The notes under the pieces were generated by a model. It did not search any database. It saw only the letters and a program-made list of their open reading frames with translations, and had not been told where the DNA came from. Both the position numbers and the translations under genes were made by a program. Below are positions 1-9,400 of a stretch of 47,701 nt of DNA, in pieces (position 1 is the first letter of the stretch; each line of letters begins with the position of its first letter). Origin of the DNA: Bodo saltans (taxonomy: Eukaryota > Euglenozoa > Kinetoplastea > Eubodonida > Bodonidae); assembly GCA_001460835.1 (NCBI GenBank), contig CYKH01001399.1, forward strand, positions 1-47,701, written 5' to 3'.

Positions 1-9
1 GTGCAAAAT

Positions 10-160
10 GGCACTGCCCAACGGTAATGTTTGCCAAACCGTTTTGTGAGACACGAAGATGGCACTGTCCAACGGTAATGTTTGCCAAACCGTTTTGTGA
101 GACACGAAAGGCACTGTCCAACGGTAATGTTTGCCAAACCGTTTTGTGAGAATCGAATGT
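10..160. repeat. Three tandem 49-51 bp repeats with an internal inverted repeat
   Basis: Units begin at about 10, 61 and 110 with GGCACTG(T/C)CCAACGGTAATG and continue through TTTGCCAAACCGTTTTGTGAG. A fourth, partial unit begins at 376. Each carries AACGGT and ACCGTT separated by about 12 nt, so a short hairpin can form. The array reaches the left window edge and may extend beyond it. No gene is visible inside it. Confidence 0.9.
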
Positions 161-370
161 ATCTGACAGTAATGTTTGCCAAACGGTTTGGCTACACGAA
201 AACAGGAGATAAAGAGAGAGTTTTACTGCGACTTGAGATTGCAGTATTGTTTCTGAAATGAACATTGTGTGTCAGACTCCAAGCTTTTTGTCTTAATTGA
301 TTTTGCATTTTGGTTTTGTTTGTTTGTTGATGTGGAGTAGAAAATGTCAACTCAAGAAGCTCAGAGTACG
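110..370 (+). repeat. Upstream copy of a ~265-270 bp direct duplication
   Basis: This segment is repeated almost exactly at 376-640. The offset is 266 nt at the left end and 270 nt from about 191 onward, because of small indels. It holds the repeat unit, a palindrome GCCAAACGGTTTGGC (178-192), the 5' flank of the beta-COP gene and its first nine codons. Only a few substitutions separate the copies, so the duplication looks recent. Confidence 0.92.
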
Positions 371-526
371 AAAATGGCACTGTCCAACGATAATGTTTGC
401 CAAACCGTTTTGTATGATACAAAAACGAATGTATCTGAGAGTAATTTGCCAAACGGTTTGGCTACACGAAAACAGGAGATAAAGAGAGAGTTTTACTGCG
501 ACTGGAGATTGCAGTATTGTTTCTGA
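344..526 (+). pseudogene. Duplicated 5' fragment of the beta-COP gene
   Basis: The ATG at 344 encodes the same first nine residues as the intact gene at 614 (MSTQEAQST). The frame then runs into repeat sequence and stops at 524-526. It is 270 nt upstream of, and in phase with, the real start. Its own T-rich tract and AG were duplicated too, so it could give a longer alternative 5' leader carrying a 60-codon upstream frame. I see no independent function. Confidence 0.8.
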
Positions 527-640
527 AATGAACATTGTGTGTTAGACTCCAAGCTTTTTGCCTGAATTGATTTTGCATTTTGGTTTCGTTTGTTTGTTGA
601 TGTGGAGTAGAAAATGTCAACTCAAGAAGCTCAGAGTACG
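376..640 (+). repeat. Downstream copy of the ~270 bp duplication (functional beta-COP 5' end)
   Basis: This is the second copy of 110-370. It has the palindrome at 448-462, the T-rich tract at about 570-600 and the ATG at 614 that opens the full beta-COP frame. It lies directly against the intact coding region, so it is the working copy. Confidence 0.92.
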
Positions 641-3427
641 GTGCTGATTGCGTATGAAGGGGCAAGTGTTACATCGAAAGAATTGAAGGAGAACCTTGAA
701 AAGGGTGATGTCGCGACAAAAACAGCTGCACTGAAGAAAATGATTCTGCTGCAACTTAATGGTGAACCGCAAGGTCAACTCATCATGACTGTGATCAAGA
801 ACCTCGTTCCACTGGAAGACCATGCTGTCAAGAAGTTGCTTTTGTATTTCTGGGAGGTGGTTGACAAGTCTGACTCCAACGGTAATTTGCTGCCGGAAAT
901 CATTCTGCTTTGTTCTTTCCTTCGCTCCGATTTGCAGCATCCGAACGAGTACATCCGTGGTGTCACCCTTCGATTCTTGTCCAAGCTGAAAGAGCGTGAC
1001 ATTTTGGAACCACTCATTTCGAGTGTTGTGGCGAACCTTTCCCACCGTGTTACGTATGTTCGCCGGAGCGCAGTGCTGGCTGTCCATGCAATTTTTGCCA
1101 AGTTCCCACAACTCTTACCTGACGCACCAGAGATGGTCGAAAAGTTCCTCTTAGAGGAAAATGACGTCTCGGCCAGACGTAACGCTTTCAACATGCTGTT
1201 CCAATGTTCACAGGAACGGGCGACACGCTTCCTTGCTTCGTTTAGAGAGTCCAACGACATGTCACAAGCTGGTGATGTTTTTCAACTTTCAATTGTTGAA
1301 TTTGTCAAGCACATGATCCAAGTGAACCCCTTCGAAAAAGCGAAGTACGTTCCAATCCTTTTCGCTGTTCTACAATCGAAGAGCCCCGCAGTCTTGTACC
1401 AATGCGCATCCACATTGTTGACACTGTCATCGTCTCCTACGGCCATTCGTCACGCTGCAAATACGTTCATCCATCTGTTGACTACTCACTCAGACAACAA
1501 CGTGCGATTGATTGTTCTCGAGCGATTGAACGAGATGAAGGGTCTGTTCAACGACATTCTTCAAGAGTCGCTGATGGATATCCTTCGTGGGCTCGCCACT
1601 GGCAACGTTGACATACGCCGTGAGATTATCCAGCTTGCCCTTGACCTTGTCAATCACAAGAACATCGACTCCTTTGTGCAGTTTATGAAGAAGGAACTTG
1701 TGCGCTCGCAAAGCGAAGATGAGATGGGTGATGCGGCAGCTCAGCAAGAGTACCGCCAACTCATCGTCAAGGGAATCCACAAGACAGTGATGAAACACAC
1801 TTCAGTCGCCGCTTCAGTTGTACCTGTGCTCATGGATTATATTTGTGAACCTGGTGCCTCCAGCTACGACGTCATTATTTTTATTCGTGAGGTCATGCAG
1901 TCGCAGTCGGAGTTACGTGCTGATCTTCTCTCTCGCATGTCAAACTCCTTCCAAATGATCTCATCTCCCAAGGTCATGCGGGCAGTCCTTTGGTTATTTG
2001 GCGTCCACTGCAAGTCTGCCGAGCACATCACCAGCATTTTTGACCAACTCAAACAAAGCCTCAATCCATTGCCTCTCGCTGCGGCCGTCACTTCAGCGCA
2101 AACCATTGAAGACGATGGTCCCTCCACCGTTGCAACAACGACTGTCCGCGAGGACGGAACGTATGTCATGAACATCGTCCTCGCTGACAAGCGAAAGGAA
2201 GCTGAGAGGAGCGACTTGACTGGTGTGAGATCCCAGATTGTTGCTGGTGACTTTTTCCTTGCTGCTGCATTTGCCAACACGCTTGCGAAACTTGTTGTTC
2301 AATTGTTCAAGCTTCCCATTTCACCGAGCGTGCGTCACTCGGTCCAATCCGACGCAATTGCACTTATGCAAGAGATTATTCGATTCGGTACCAGCAAGTC
2401 TTCACCAACCCCTCTCGATGACGATGCACATGAGCGCCTCCGCCTGGCAATCACCGTCGCGCAAAATCCCCACAACGATTTCTTAGTGTCAATCGTCGAC
2501 GACAGCTACGAAGCTTACAGCAGCGTTCACGCTGTCTCATCTGAAGAGGAATCTAAAGAGACACACGTGCAACAGCTCACCCGCGCTGACCAACCAATCA
2601 CATTCACTCAGCTGAACCGCGGAAGAAACGCCGTGCTTGAGTTTGAGGCAACAGCTGACGAGGTTGGTGTTGCAGTTGCAAACGAGTCGATTGAAAAAGA
2701 TGAAAACTTTTTGGGTAAGTTGCAACGCGCGTTGCCACTTTCAGGGTTCAACGATCCTGTGTATGTCGAGGCTACAGTCACTGTCCATCAGTTTGACATC
2801 CTGATTGAGTGGTTGCTTGTGAATCAAACGTCAGAAACACTAAACAACCTCACTGTCGAGCTCGCAGCTCTGAATGACATGAAGCTCTGTGAGCGGCCTC
2901 AGTCACACACTCTTCTCCCACACGCCACCCTTCTGACACGATCATCACTGAAAGTCAGCAGCACTGAATCTGGAGTGATCTTTGGGACGGTGCTTTACGA
3001 CTCTGCAGGCTCCGACAGGAGCTGTGTCCTCCTGAATGAGATCCATGTTGACATTATGGACTACATCAAGCCAGCTACGTGCCAGCTCTCGGACTTCCGT
3101 ACTATGTGGAACGTGTTTGACTGGGAGAACAAAATTGTTGTCAACACCGATCTTACTGACTTGCGAGAATTTGTTGAGCGCATTGTGGTGGAAACTAATA
3201 TGCGCCCACTAGACCCAATTCCACATGGCAACTGCGATTACTTGAGCAGCAGCTTGTATGCACGCTCTGTATTTGGAGAAGATGCACTTGCGAATGTCTC
3301 ATTGGAGTTGAATGAAGACGGAAAGATTGAGGGTGTTGTGCGCATTCGTTCGAAGACTCAAGCAATCGCGCTGGGCCTTGGTGAGAAGGTGAGCAGCCGA
3401 CAAAAATGCACAGAAAACAGGAAGTAG
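614..3427 (+). CDS. COPB1: Coatomer subunit beta (beta-COP)
   Basis: This is a 937-residue subunit of the COPI coat, which mediates retrograde Golgi-to-ER and intra-Golgi transport. Length matches the family (about 950). The N-terminal half is an adaptin-like helical solenoid, with typical beta-COP strings such as KKLLLYFWEVVDK near residue 75 and HRVTYVRRSAVLAVHAIF near 150. The C-terminal appendage ends with the family's characteristic LYARSVFGEDALANVSLE (from about residue 879) and RIRSKTQAIALGLGEK. The start at 614 follows a T-rich tract (570-600) and AGs at 606-607 and 609-610. A decayed copy of the same 5' end lies 270 nt upstream. The next gene starts 133 nt downstream. Identification is firm. 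Confidence 0.97.
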   Translation: MSTQEAQSTVLIAYEGASVTSKELKENLEKGDVATKTAALKKMILLQLNGEPQGQLIMTVIKNLVPLEDHAVKKLLLYFWEVVDKSDSNGNLLPEIILLCSFLRSDLQHPNEYIRGVTLRFLSKLKERDILEPLISSVVANLSHRVTYVRRSAVLAVHAIFAKFPQLLPDAPEMVEKFLLEENDVSARRNAFNMLFQCSQERATRFLASFRESNDMSQAGDVFQLSIVEFVKHMIQVNPFEKAKYVPILFAVLQSKSPAVLYQCASTLLTLSSSPTAIRHAANTFIHLLTTHSDNNVRLIVLERLNEMKGLFNDILQESLMDILRGLATGNVDIRREIIQLALDLVNHKNIDSFVQFMKKELVRSQSEDEMGDAAAQQEYRQLIVKGIHKTVMKHTSVAASVVPVLMDYICEPGASSYDVIIFIREVMQSQSELRADLLSRMSNSFQMISSPKVMRAVLWLFGVHCKSAEHITSIFDQLKQSLNPLPLAAAVTSAQTIEDDGPSTVATTTVREDGTYVMNIVLADKRKEAERSDLTGVRSQIVAGDFFLAAAFANTLAKLVVQLFKLPISPSVRHSVQSDAIALMQEIIRFGTSKSSPTPLDDDAHERLRLAITVAQNPHNDFLVSIVDDSYEAYSSVHAVSSEEESKETHVQQLTRADQPITFTQLNRGRNAVLEFEATADEVGVAVANESIEKDENFLGKLQRALPLSGFNDPVYVEATVTVHQFDILIEWLLVNQTSETLNNLTVELAALNDMKLCERPQSHTLLPHATLLTRSSLKVSSTESGVIFGTVLYDSAGSDRSCVLLNEIHVDIMDYIKPATCQLSDFRTMWNVFDWENKIVVNTDLTDLREFVERIVVETNMRPLDPIPHGNCDYLSSSLYARSVFGEDALANVSLELNEDGKIEGVVRIRSKTQAIALGLGEKVSSRQKCTENRK

Positions 3428-3524
3428 AGAGGACAAATAATGAAATTCTGCTAGCTAGGAAAATATCGACAATCAAACGGTTTACTTTAGCTATTGACCT
3501 GAATGAGAAGATCGAATGTATTGC

Positions 3525-3554
3525 TCACACTTTTTTTTGCCTTTCATAAACCAG
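3525..3554 (+). promoter_or_regulatory. Putative spliced-leader acceptor for the Rrp42-like gene
   Basis: A pyrimidine tract with eight consecutive T (3531-3538) is followed by the first AG at 3553-3554, leaving a 5-nt leader before the ATG at 3560. This argues against the in-frame ATG at 3503, which lies upstream of the tract. Confidence 0.7.
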
Positions 3555-3559
3555 TCGAC

Positions 3560-4489
3560 ATGTACCGCACTAGCGTCAGTGACAGTGAGGGTTCACACAT
3601 TCGCAATTCTCTTCTTGGTGGAGTCCGAAGAGATGGAAGAGGCTTGCTTGAACATCGTGTGCCACTCGTCACTCCTGGAGTTGTTCCGCACACCGATGGT
3701 TCTTGCAGTGTCGACATTGGTGGAACGCATGTTTTAGTAAACCTTGTTGTCTCTGTTGCTGAAACTGCCAGTGGCCAAGGTGAGCTTCGTGTCCACCTCG
3801 ATTGTGCCCCATCAGTAATTTCGTCATATGCGCAAACTCTTGGTGGTGCAGACAATAGATACAGAAAAACATTTGTTTCATGGCTGTCAAACACCGTTTC
3901 GAAAGTCTTTGGAGCTGAAGTCGTCGCTGCTGAAGAACAAGGCCTCGCCGAGGCGATTCTCGATGATGAACTTGAGAGCGAAAGTGAGGAACGTAATCAA
4001 AACAGAGATTTTCCTTCGCACGCACTGGCAATTGGCAACGGTTATTCGTTTGTGATTGACGCCGATGTCCAGATCTCTGAATGTATGGGTGGCAATGTTG
4101 TTGGTGCAACTGCGATGTGCATCTCGTCAGCGCTAAAAACTGTCAAACTACCCCACGTGACACTTCACGAAACGCCCAACGGAATCTCTGTTGAGGTCGA
4201 CAAATCAAGAAGCTTCAGTGGCGTTGTTGATTGGTCCGTGCTGCCAACTGTGGTGGTTGCACACTGGACCGCTTCCACTTTCCTAGTCGATGCTACGTTT
4301 TCAGAAGAAGCCTCGATTCCGCGCTTTTTAGTTGTCGCCAGCACCCAGAGTGGTCGTGTGTCGCACTGGATGTTGCAATGTTTTCCAAGCAAGCAAGGCA
4401 TTCAGTCACTTGGGCTTTCTCCAGTGGATTTACGTTCGTTAATAGGAGACTCGCTGCTTGTTTGCGATCAGCTGCGAGAGTCTCATTAA
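3560..4489 (+). CDS. RNase PH-like exosome core subunit, Rrp42-like
   Basis: This is a 309-residue RNase PH-fold protein, probably a subunit of the hexameric ring of the RNA exosome, which processes rRNA and degrades RNA. The N-terminus has the family pattern RRDGRGLLEHR (about residue 23), then GSCSVDIGGTHVLVNLVVSVAE and LRVHLDCAPS. This best fits the Rrp42 (EXOSC7) branch; the phosphorolytic residues are usually lost in that branch, so the role is likely structural. I chose the ATG at 3560, not 3503, because the tract and AG lie between them. In trypanosomes the equivalent subunits carry RRP or EAP names; which one this corresponds to is unresolved. Confidence 0.82.
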   Translation: MYRTSVSDSEGSHIRNSLLGGVRRDGRGLLEHRVPLVTPGVVPHTDGSCSVDIGGTHVLVNLVVSVAETASGQGELRVHLDCAPSVISSYAQTLGGADNRYRKTFVSWLSNTVSKVFGAEVVAAEEQGLAEAILDDELESESEERNQNRDFPSHALAIGNGYSFVIDADVQISECMGGNVVGATAMCISSALKTVKLPHVTLHETPNGISVEVDKSRSFSGVVDWSVLPTVVVAHWTASTFLVDATFSEEASIPRFLVVASTQSGRVSHWMLQCFPSKQGIQSLGLSPVDLRSLIGDSLLVCDQLRESH

Positions 4490-4540
4490 TCAAGTCGAGT
4501 AAACAGTAAATTCGCTTGTTATTGAAATTTTATGATCAAT

Positions 4541-4602
4541 TCTTACGTTTCTCATTGTGCCTTTCTTTTTTGTTTCATTTGTTTAGCACTTTGGTTGAAC
4601 AG
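4541..4602 (+). promoter_or_regulatory. Putative spliced-leader acceptor for the RING/beta-helix gene
   Basis: A long T-rich tract (4541-4584) leads to an AG at 4585-4586. A second AG at 4601-4602 is just 2 nt before the ATG at 4605. Either would make 4605 the first ATG in the mRNA. Confidence 0.6.
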
Positions 4603-4604
4603 TC

Positions 4605-6344
4605 ATGCCTTGTTTCGGAAGAGGCGACTTTTTGTCACCTGTGGAGTCGGAGTTACTGTGCAACGTTTGCGGTGGCGTGATGGATGATCCAATGCAGCTT
4701 CCTTGTGGTCACGATTGCGGCTTAAATTGCATCACTAGCCAACGCTGTGGCGTACCCGACTGCAACGCCGGAGCATCTGACGCACAACCAATACGTGTTG
4801 CAGCAAAGCTGATCGCCAAATTGTCCATCAGATGCGGTCGGCATTGTGGGTGGGAGGGTTGTTGCGGTGATGTTAAAGCTCACAAGTGCCCATTGGAAGT
4901 TGTGCTGTGCAATTTCAAGTGCGGTGCAAGCTTTCCGAGAGGGGAAGTTGCGTCTCACTCGCTGGTTTGCCCACTCCGAGTGGAGGCATGCTCATATTGC
5001 TTTCAACAAATCAGAGCTCAAGACGCGCCACTTCACGAATCAAAATGTTTACTCGTACCCATAACCTGCACAAATTGTGCAGCGACTGTGCGACGCAAGG
5101 ACCTCGAAGTTCATGCGGCAAGCACTTGTCCCGCTGTGATTGTAGCTTGCCCATTTGCAGAGTTCGGCTGCACAAACTGGAGCGCCCGAAGTGAATTGGA
5201 GAATCATGTTTCACAGTCACTGGCACACCATTGTGAGCTGCTGGTGAAACACGTTCAACATGAAAAAGATTCCAGCAGAGAGCAATTGCTACAGCATGAA
5301 AGGAAGATAAATGAACTCGAGAATATTTTGAGAGGAACGTTCTCCGTGGCTGGTGTACCTATTTCAGATGCAGTTCAGAAGTTGGAAGCGCAGCTCTCAA
5401 CACAGGAATCACGAACGGCATCAATACTCGAGGGTAGACTGCTGACGGTTGATCCTAGTGGCCACTGCGGTAACTTCCGGACAATCGCTGAAGCCCTGAC
5501 GAAGTATCGCCCTGGCGACTCAGTAGTCTTGAGACCTGGAGTATTTTCTGAAACGGTGGAGATCAACGAGATTCATAGCGGTGTCACAATTCGTGGTTCA
5601 GGAAGTGATGTGACGTTCATCAATGGCCGTTTAGTTCTGCGCACAGATGCACTTATCCAAGATTTGTCAGTGATCAACCGCCTTGACAGAGATTCTCCCG
5701 CAGTGCGTATTCTATCTGCTGAGCCTCACTTTTCTCGCGTTCACATAACATCAGTCAACCTTTCGTGCGCAGCTGTAGATGGTGGCGCTCCAGTTTTTGA
5801 CGAGTGCATGATGAGCGGTTCCAAGCAACATTGTGTTTCTTGGAAGTCCAAAGGGCGAGGTTTGTTGAAGAAATGCACTCTTTCCGATTGTGTGGGGTCT
5901 GTCATCAATGTGGAGCAGGGCGAGCTGTCCCTCGAGACGTGCGATCTATTTGGATCTGATAGCAATGGTTTGACGGTTCTTGCAGCTGCTCGTTGCGTGG
6001 TAACCGACTCGGCTGTTCACGATAACCGCTGCTCCAACATCGATTGTAGAGCTGGGGGATGCGTTGCGATATTTCGGAGCTCCATATTCAGATCCACAAA
6101 ATGCGGTTTGTTTGCTAGCGGTGAGTGTACACTAGAAGCAACAAAGGTCTTCGAGAACCAACTTCCGAATGTGTTTGTTGTGAGTGGTGCCCTCGTGTCT
6201 ATGTCTGACTGCAAAGTTCTCTGTGGCCTGCAGCATGGTATTGTTGTCAAACGCGATGGGATCCTGCGGCTGTCTAGCTCCATTGTGAGCGGAAACTGCC
6301 TCGAGAACATTATCGCAGAGGAGGGCTCGAACGTGTTTTTGTAG
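4605..6344 (+). CDS. RING / TRAF-type zinc finger / right-handed beta-helix protein
   Basis: This 579-residue protein has three parts. Residues 19-53 form a RING-like finger (CNVCGGVMDDPMQLPCGHDC). Residues 75-205 carry repeated Cys/His modules like TRAF-type zinc fingers (RCGRHCGWEGC, CNFKCGASF, CPFAEFGCTNW). A coiled coil follows (about 205-270). From about 280 to the end lies a parallel beta-helix of the NosD/pectate-lyase kind, opening with GHCGNFRTIAEALTKYRPGD and continuing as about 22-residue turns rich in small hydrophobics. A RING suggests E3 ubiquitin ligase activity. The beta-helix could bind the substrate, as in FBXO11-type ligases, but that is inference. No catalytic lyase residues are evident. 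No specific orthologue was recognised. Confidence 0.8.
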   Translation: MPCFGRGDFLSPVESELLCNVCGGVMDDPMQLPCGHDCGLNCITSQRCGVPDCNAGASDAQPIRVAAKLIAKLSIRCGRHCGWEGCCGDVKAHKCPLEVVLCNFKCGASFPRGEVASHSLVCPLRVEACSYCFQQIRAQDAPLHESKCLLVPITCTNCAATVRRKDLEVHAASTCPAVIVACPFAEFGCTNWSARSELENHVSQSLAHHCELLVKHVQHEKDSSREQLLQHERKINELENILRGTFSVAGVPISDAVQKLEAQLSTQESRTASILEGRLLTVDPSGHCGNFRTIAEALTKYRPGDSVVLRPGVFSETVEINEIHSGVTIRGSGSDVTFINGRLVLRTDALIQDLSVINRLDRDSPAVRILSAEPHFSRVHITSVNLSCAAVDGGAPVFDECMMSGSKQHCVSWKSKGRGLLKKCTLSDCVGSVINVEQGELSLETCDLFGSDSNGLTVLAAARCVVTDSAVHDNRCSNIDCRAGGCVAIFRSSIFRSTKCGLFASGECTLEATKVFENQLPNVFVVSGALVSMSDCKVLCGLQHGIVVKRDGILRLSSSIVSGNCLENIIAEEGSNVFL

Positions 6345-6428
6345 AGTAAAAATTCTCTTGTGTATCGTTGATATTGCCCCTCCTCACACTTTGCACATAA
6401 ATGCTGTTTACTGCTGTGTGATAGGAAG

Positions 6429-9400
6429 ATGATCTCTCTGGTCAACACATATCCAACCAGTGATACAGTCATCGCTTGCGCTGTTGACAAGGATACTGTG
6501 TGGACAGCGGAGCTCAATGGATGGGTAAGGGGTCGCAACTCCTCGGACTGCTCGATTGTGCGGCATTACCGTCTACCACATGGCGTAGATCCAACAAGCT
6601 TGGTAGTCATGCACAACTGCCTGTGGGTTGGTCGCTCAGACGGCGCCATCACAGCTCTTGACACGGACACTTTGGAGCAAGTACGTGAATTCCACCACCA
6701 CGATGAAAGCGTCACTTCGCTGTGCGTGTTGCCAAATGGTCGTGTGGCAAGTGCTTGCGCTGCGGGAGTCGTTGCCATGTGGGATGAAGAAACGTTGAAC
6801 TGCCTCGCTTCACGTCAAATTCGACGGGTCGGCCCTGTTAACTGCATTGTCTACTCCGCACAGCAACGATATCTCGTCACACATGATGATGATCATCAAC
6901 TTGTGTTCTTGGCGTTAGGTGACGCGAACGCGTTGCCACTTTCTACGATAACTCGGGTGATTGGTCATCAACTCGAAATTCTATCTTTAGTTGCAATGAC
7001 AAGCCGGGTTTGGAGCAGTTCGCAAGACGAAACAATACGTTGCTGGGATTTTCAAACCTCATCATGCCTCTTTACTTTGGTCCACCATCGAGCCCCCGTT
7101 CATCATATTTCGCTTGTTGGCACAGAGTTGCTGTTCTCTGCATCACTTGATGGCGCATACGTTTTGTGGGACATCGAACGCGGCTCTGTGAAGCACAGCG
7201 AGACCATCGTTCCCATTAATCGTAATGAATCGCCGATGACTGGGAGTGAGAAGACGGCAAAACAGTTTGTCTTTTGTGCAGCACATGTCGGGTACTGTGC
7301 CGTGCCGCGTCTGTGGGCATCGGTCACAAATGGGAGTATTTTGGGATTTTCTGCAAATGCAAGCATCACTGCAAGTGGGTTCGACCTTGCAAGACGTGAC
7401 GAGTTGTCTGTGCTCAGAAACCGTGTTCCGTTCACTGAGCAGGAACTTGGAATATTCATGCTTGAGAAAAAATCGTTGTTTGAAGCAACTCTTCGCAGAA
7501 CACAGTTTGACTCGTCCGTGTTGCTCCTTTTTCAGGAAGAGCAATCCCTACGCTCCGAGCTCTGCACGCAGCACCATGCTCAATTGTTGGGATTCCGTGA
7601 TGCCACCGTTGCATTTTTGCTGGCGAGAGTATTGGACCTCGACGTCGCTCTCTCAGCACTCCACGAGGAGTCATCGGCTGAGCATCGCGGTTGGGTTGAC
7701 GAGTTGGACTCAACCAAGAGGGCTCTCCACAACACGCAAGTAGAGCTTCAACGTCTTGAGCTGGACCGATTGGAGCAGAGCAAAGCAGCCCAAACGCATC
7801 ACTCGAAGATAGTTGAGCTTGAAGCCGAGCTTTCTCGTGTTTCTGCAGGCGAAAAGTCACTCGCATTGGTGTCCGAGAGCCTTCAATTGGTACAAGATAA
7901 GTTGCTGGCAGTTGAGGCTGAGTGCATCGCTTCGAAAGAGCAGCTGTCTGCCTCATACAAAATGCTCAGCGACGTTACGGAAAGTGAGAGCCGCAAGGAG
8001 CAGTACATCATTGAACTTGAAGATGAGCGATCCAATCTTTTCGCGAAGTTTTCTGTATTGGAAGAGAGCTTCATTGCCCTTGACAGGTACAACAAAGGTA
8101 TTGCAGCTGAACTCGCTGCAGCGAAAGCCGATTGCAGTACGTGGCAGTCACGGTGTACGAAGCTTGAGATGGATGCATCTATCCTTCAAGAAGAGCGCTC
8201 GAATGCTTTGGCGCTGAATGAACAACTGCGCCTTGCAATGAGAGAGTTAAATGATTCAACACAGTGCAACGCCGAATTAGGTGCAAGTGCCGTCGCCCAA
8301 CTTGAGTTGCTAGTCGCTGATACTGCACGGAGGGCTGACGCACTAAGCAAAGAATTATTGCAATCAAGACTTCAGATTGACAAACTGGAGTGTGAAGCGG
8401 AAGTTTCGCGTCTTCTGAGCGAGGAGAGGGAAATGCGTTCAAATCTTGTCAACGAACATGCATTCGTTCTAATGCCCGCCCAACATGACTTCGTGTTGTC
8501 CACGGTTTCACTGGACGTAGCGACGCTTCTTGCGCCACACACAAAGTCATCTTCTCGAGATGCCAAGACTCAGTGCAAAATGATGTCTGAGCGATGCGAG
8601 ACATTCGTTGCGTTGAGTGAAGCACTTGTGATTGACCGCGATCAATGCCGGAGTGCGCTTCGCGATGCCGAATCGAGCATTTCCCTTTTGACGTTGCGTG
8701 GAAATCAACTTGCGGCTGACATTGCAGCTAGCAAATCCGATGAAGTTGCGCGATTAAAAGAATTGCATGACAGCTTTGATTGCGAAATGAAATCGCGTTC
8801 CCATGAGTTTGACGCTTCACTCAGCCATGCGCTTGCGATGCAAAAAATGGATCTCGAAATGAACCACAGCGCTCTTGTTGAGCGAGATCGTGCTGATTAC
8901 GAACTTCGAATGCATCAGATCCTTGACGAAAGAGACTCGCATATTGAGGCAGCGAACCTTGAAATTCGCGCACATATACGCCAGATTCAAGACCTTGAGG
9001 ATGATGCGATGCGAAAACATCGTGATCATGAGTCTTTGCTGACGGAACGCCGGCGTGAAATGAACGACATGGCCCATGAACTAAAAACTCAAGTTGTGCG
9101 AATAACTGCGGATCGCGACCAACTTCGATCGCTGGTTTCGCAAGCTCAGCAACGCTTGAGTGTGGAAGAGTCAGCCTGCAGATTGTTGAGAGAAGAGAAC
9201 AGCCAACTGCAAGAGAACAACGATCTCATTTCGAAGCACGTTCTTGAAGTAGAATCCGCACTGGAAGAGAAGCTTACCTCTGCTCACGTGGAGATCAATC
9301 GCTGGCACGATCGATTTCAAGCTCTGGTAGCAACCAACAGGAAGCTTGAACTTCAATGCTCAACGTTGGAATCGCGATGCACTGCCGAGGAAAATGTCGC

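Noticed and set aside
10-160. CRISPR-like array
   Set aside because: The repeats are contiguous with no unique spacers, and the setting is a eukaryotic gene flank.
3503-3559. Upstream in-frame ATG that would extend the Rrp42-like protein by 19 residues
   Set aside because: The pyrimidine tract and AG lie after this ATG, so the mature mRNA would not contain it.
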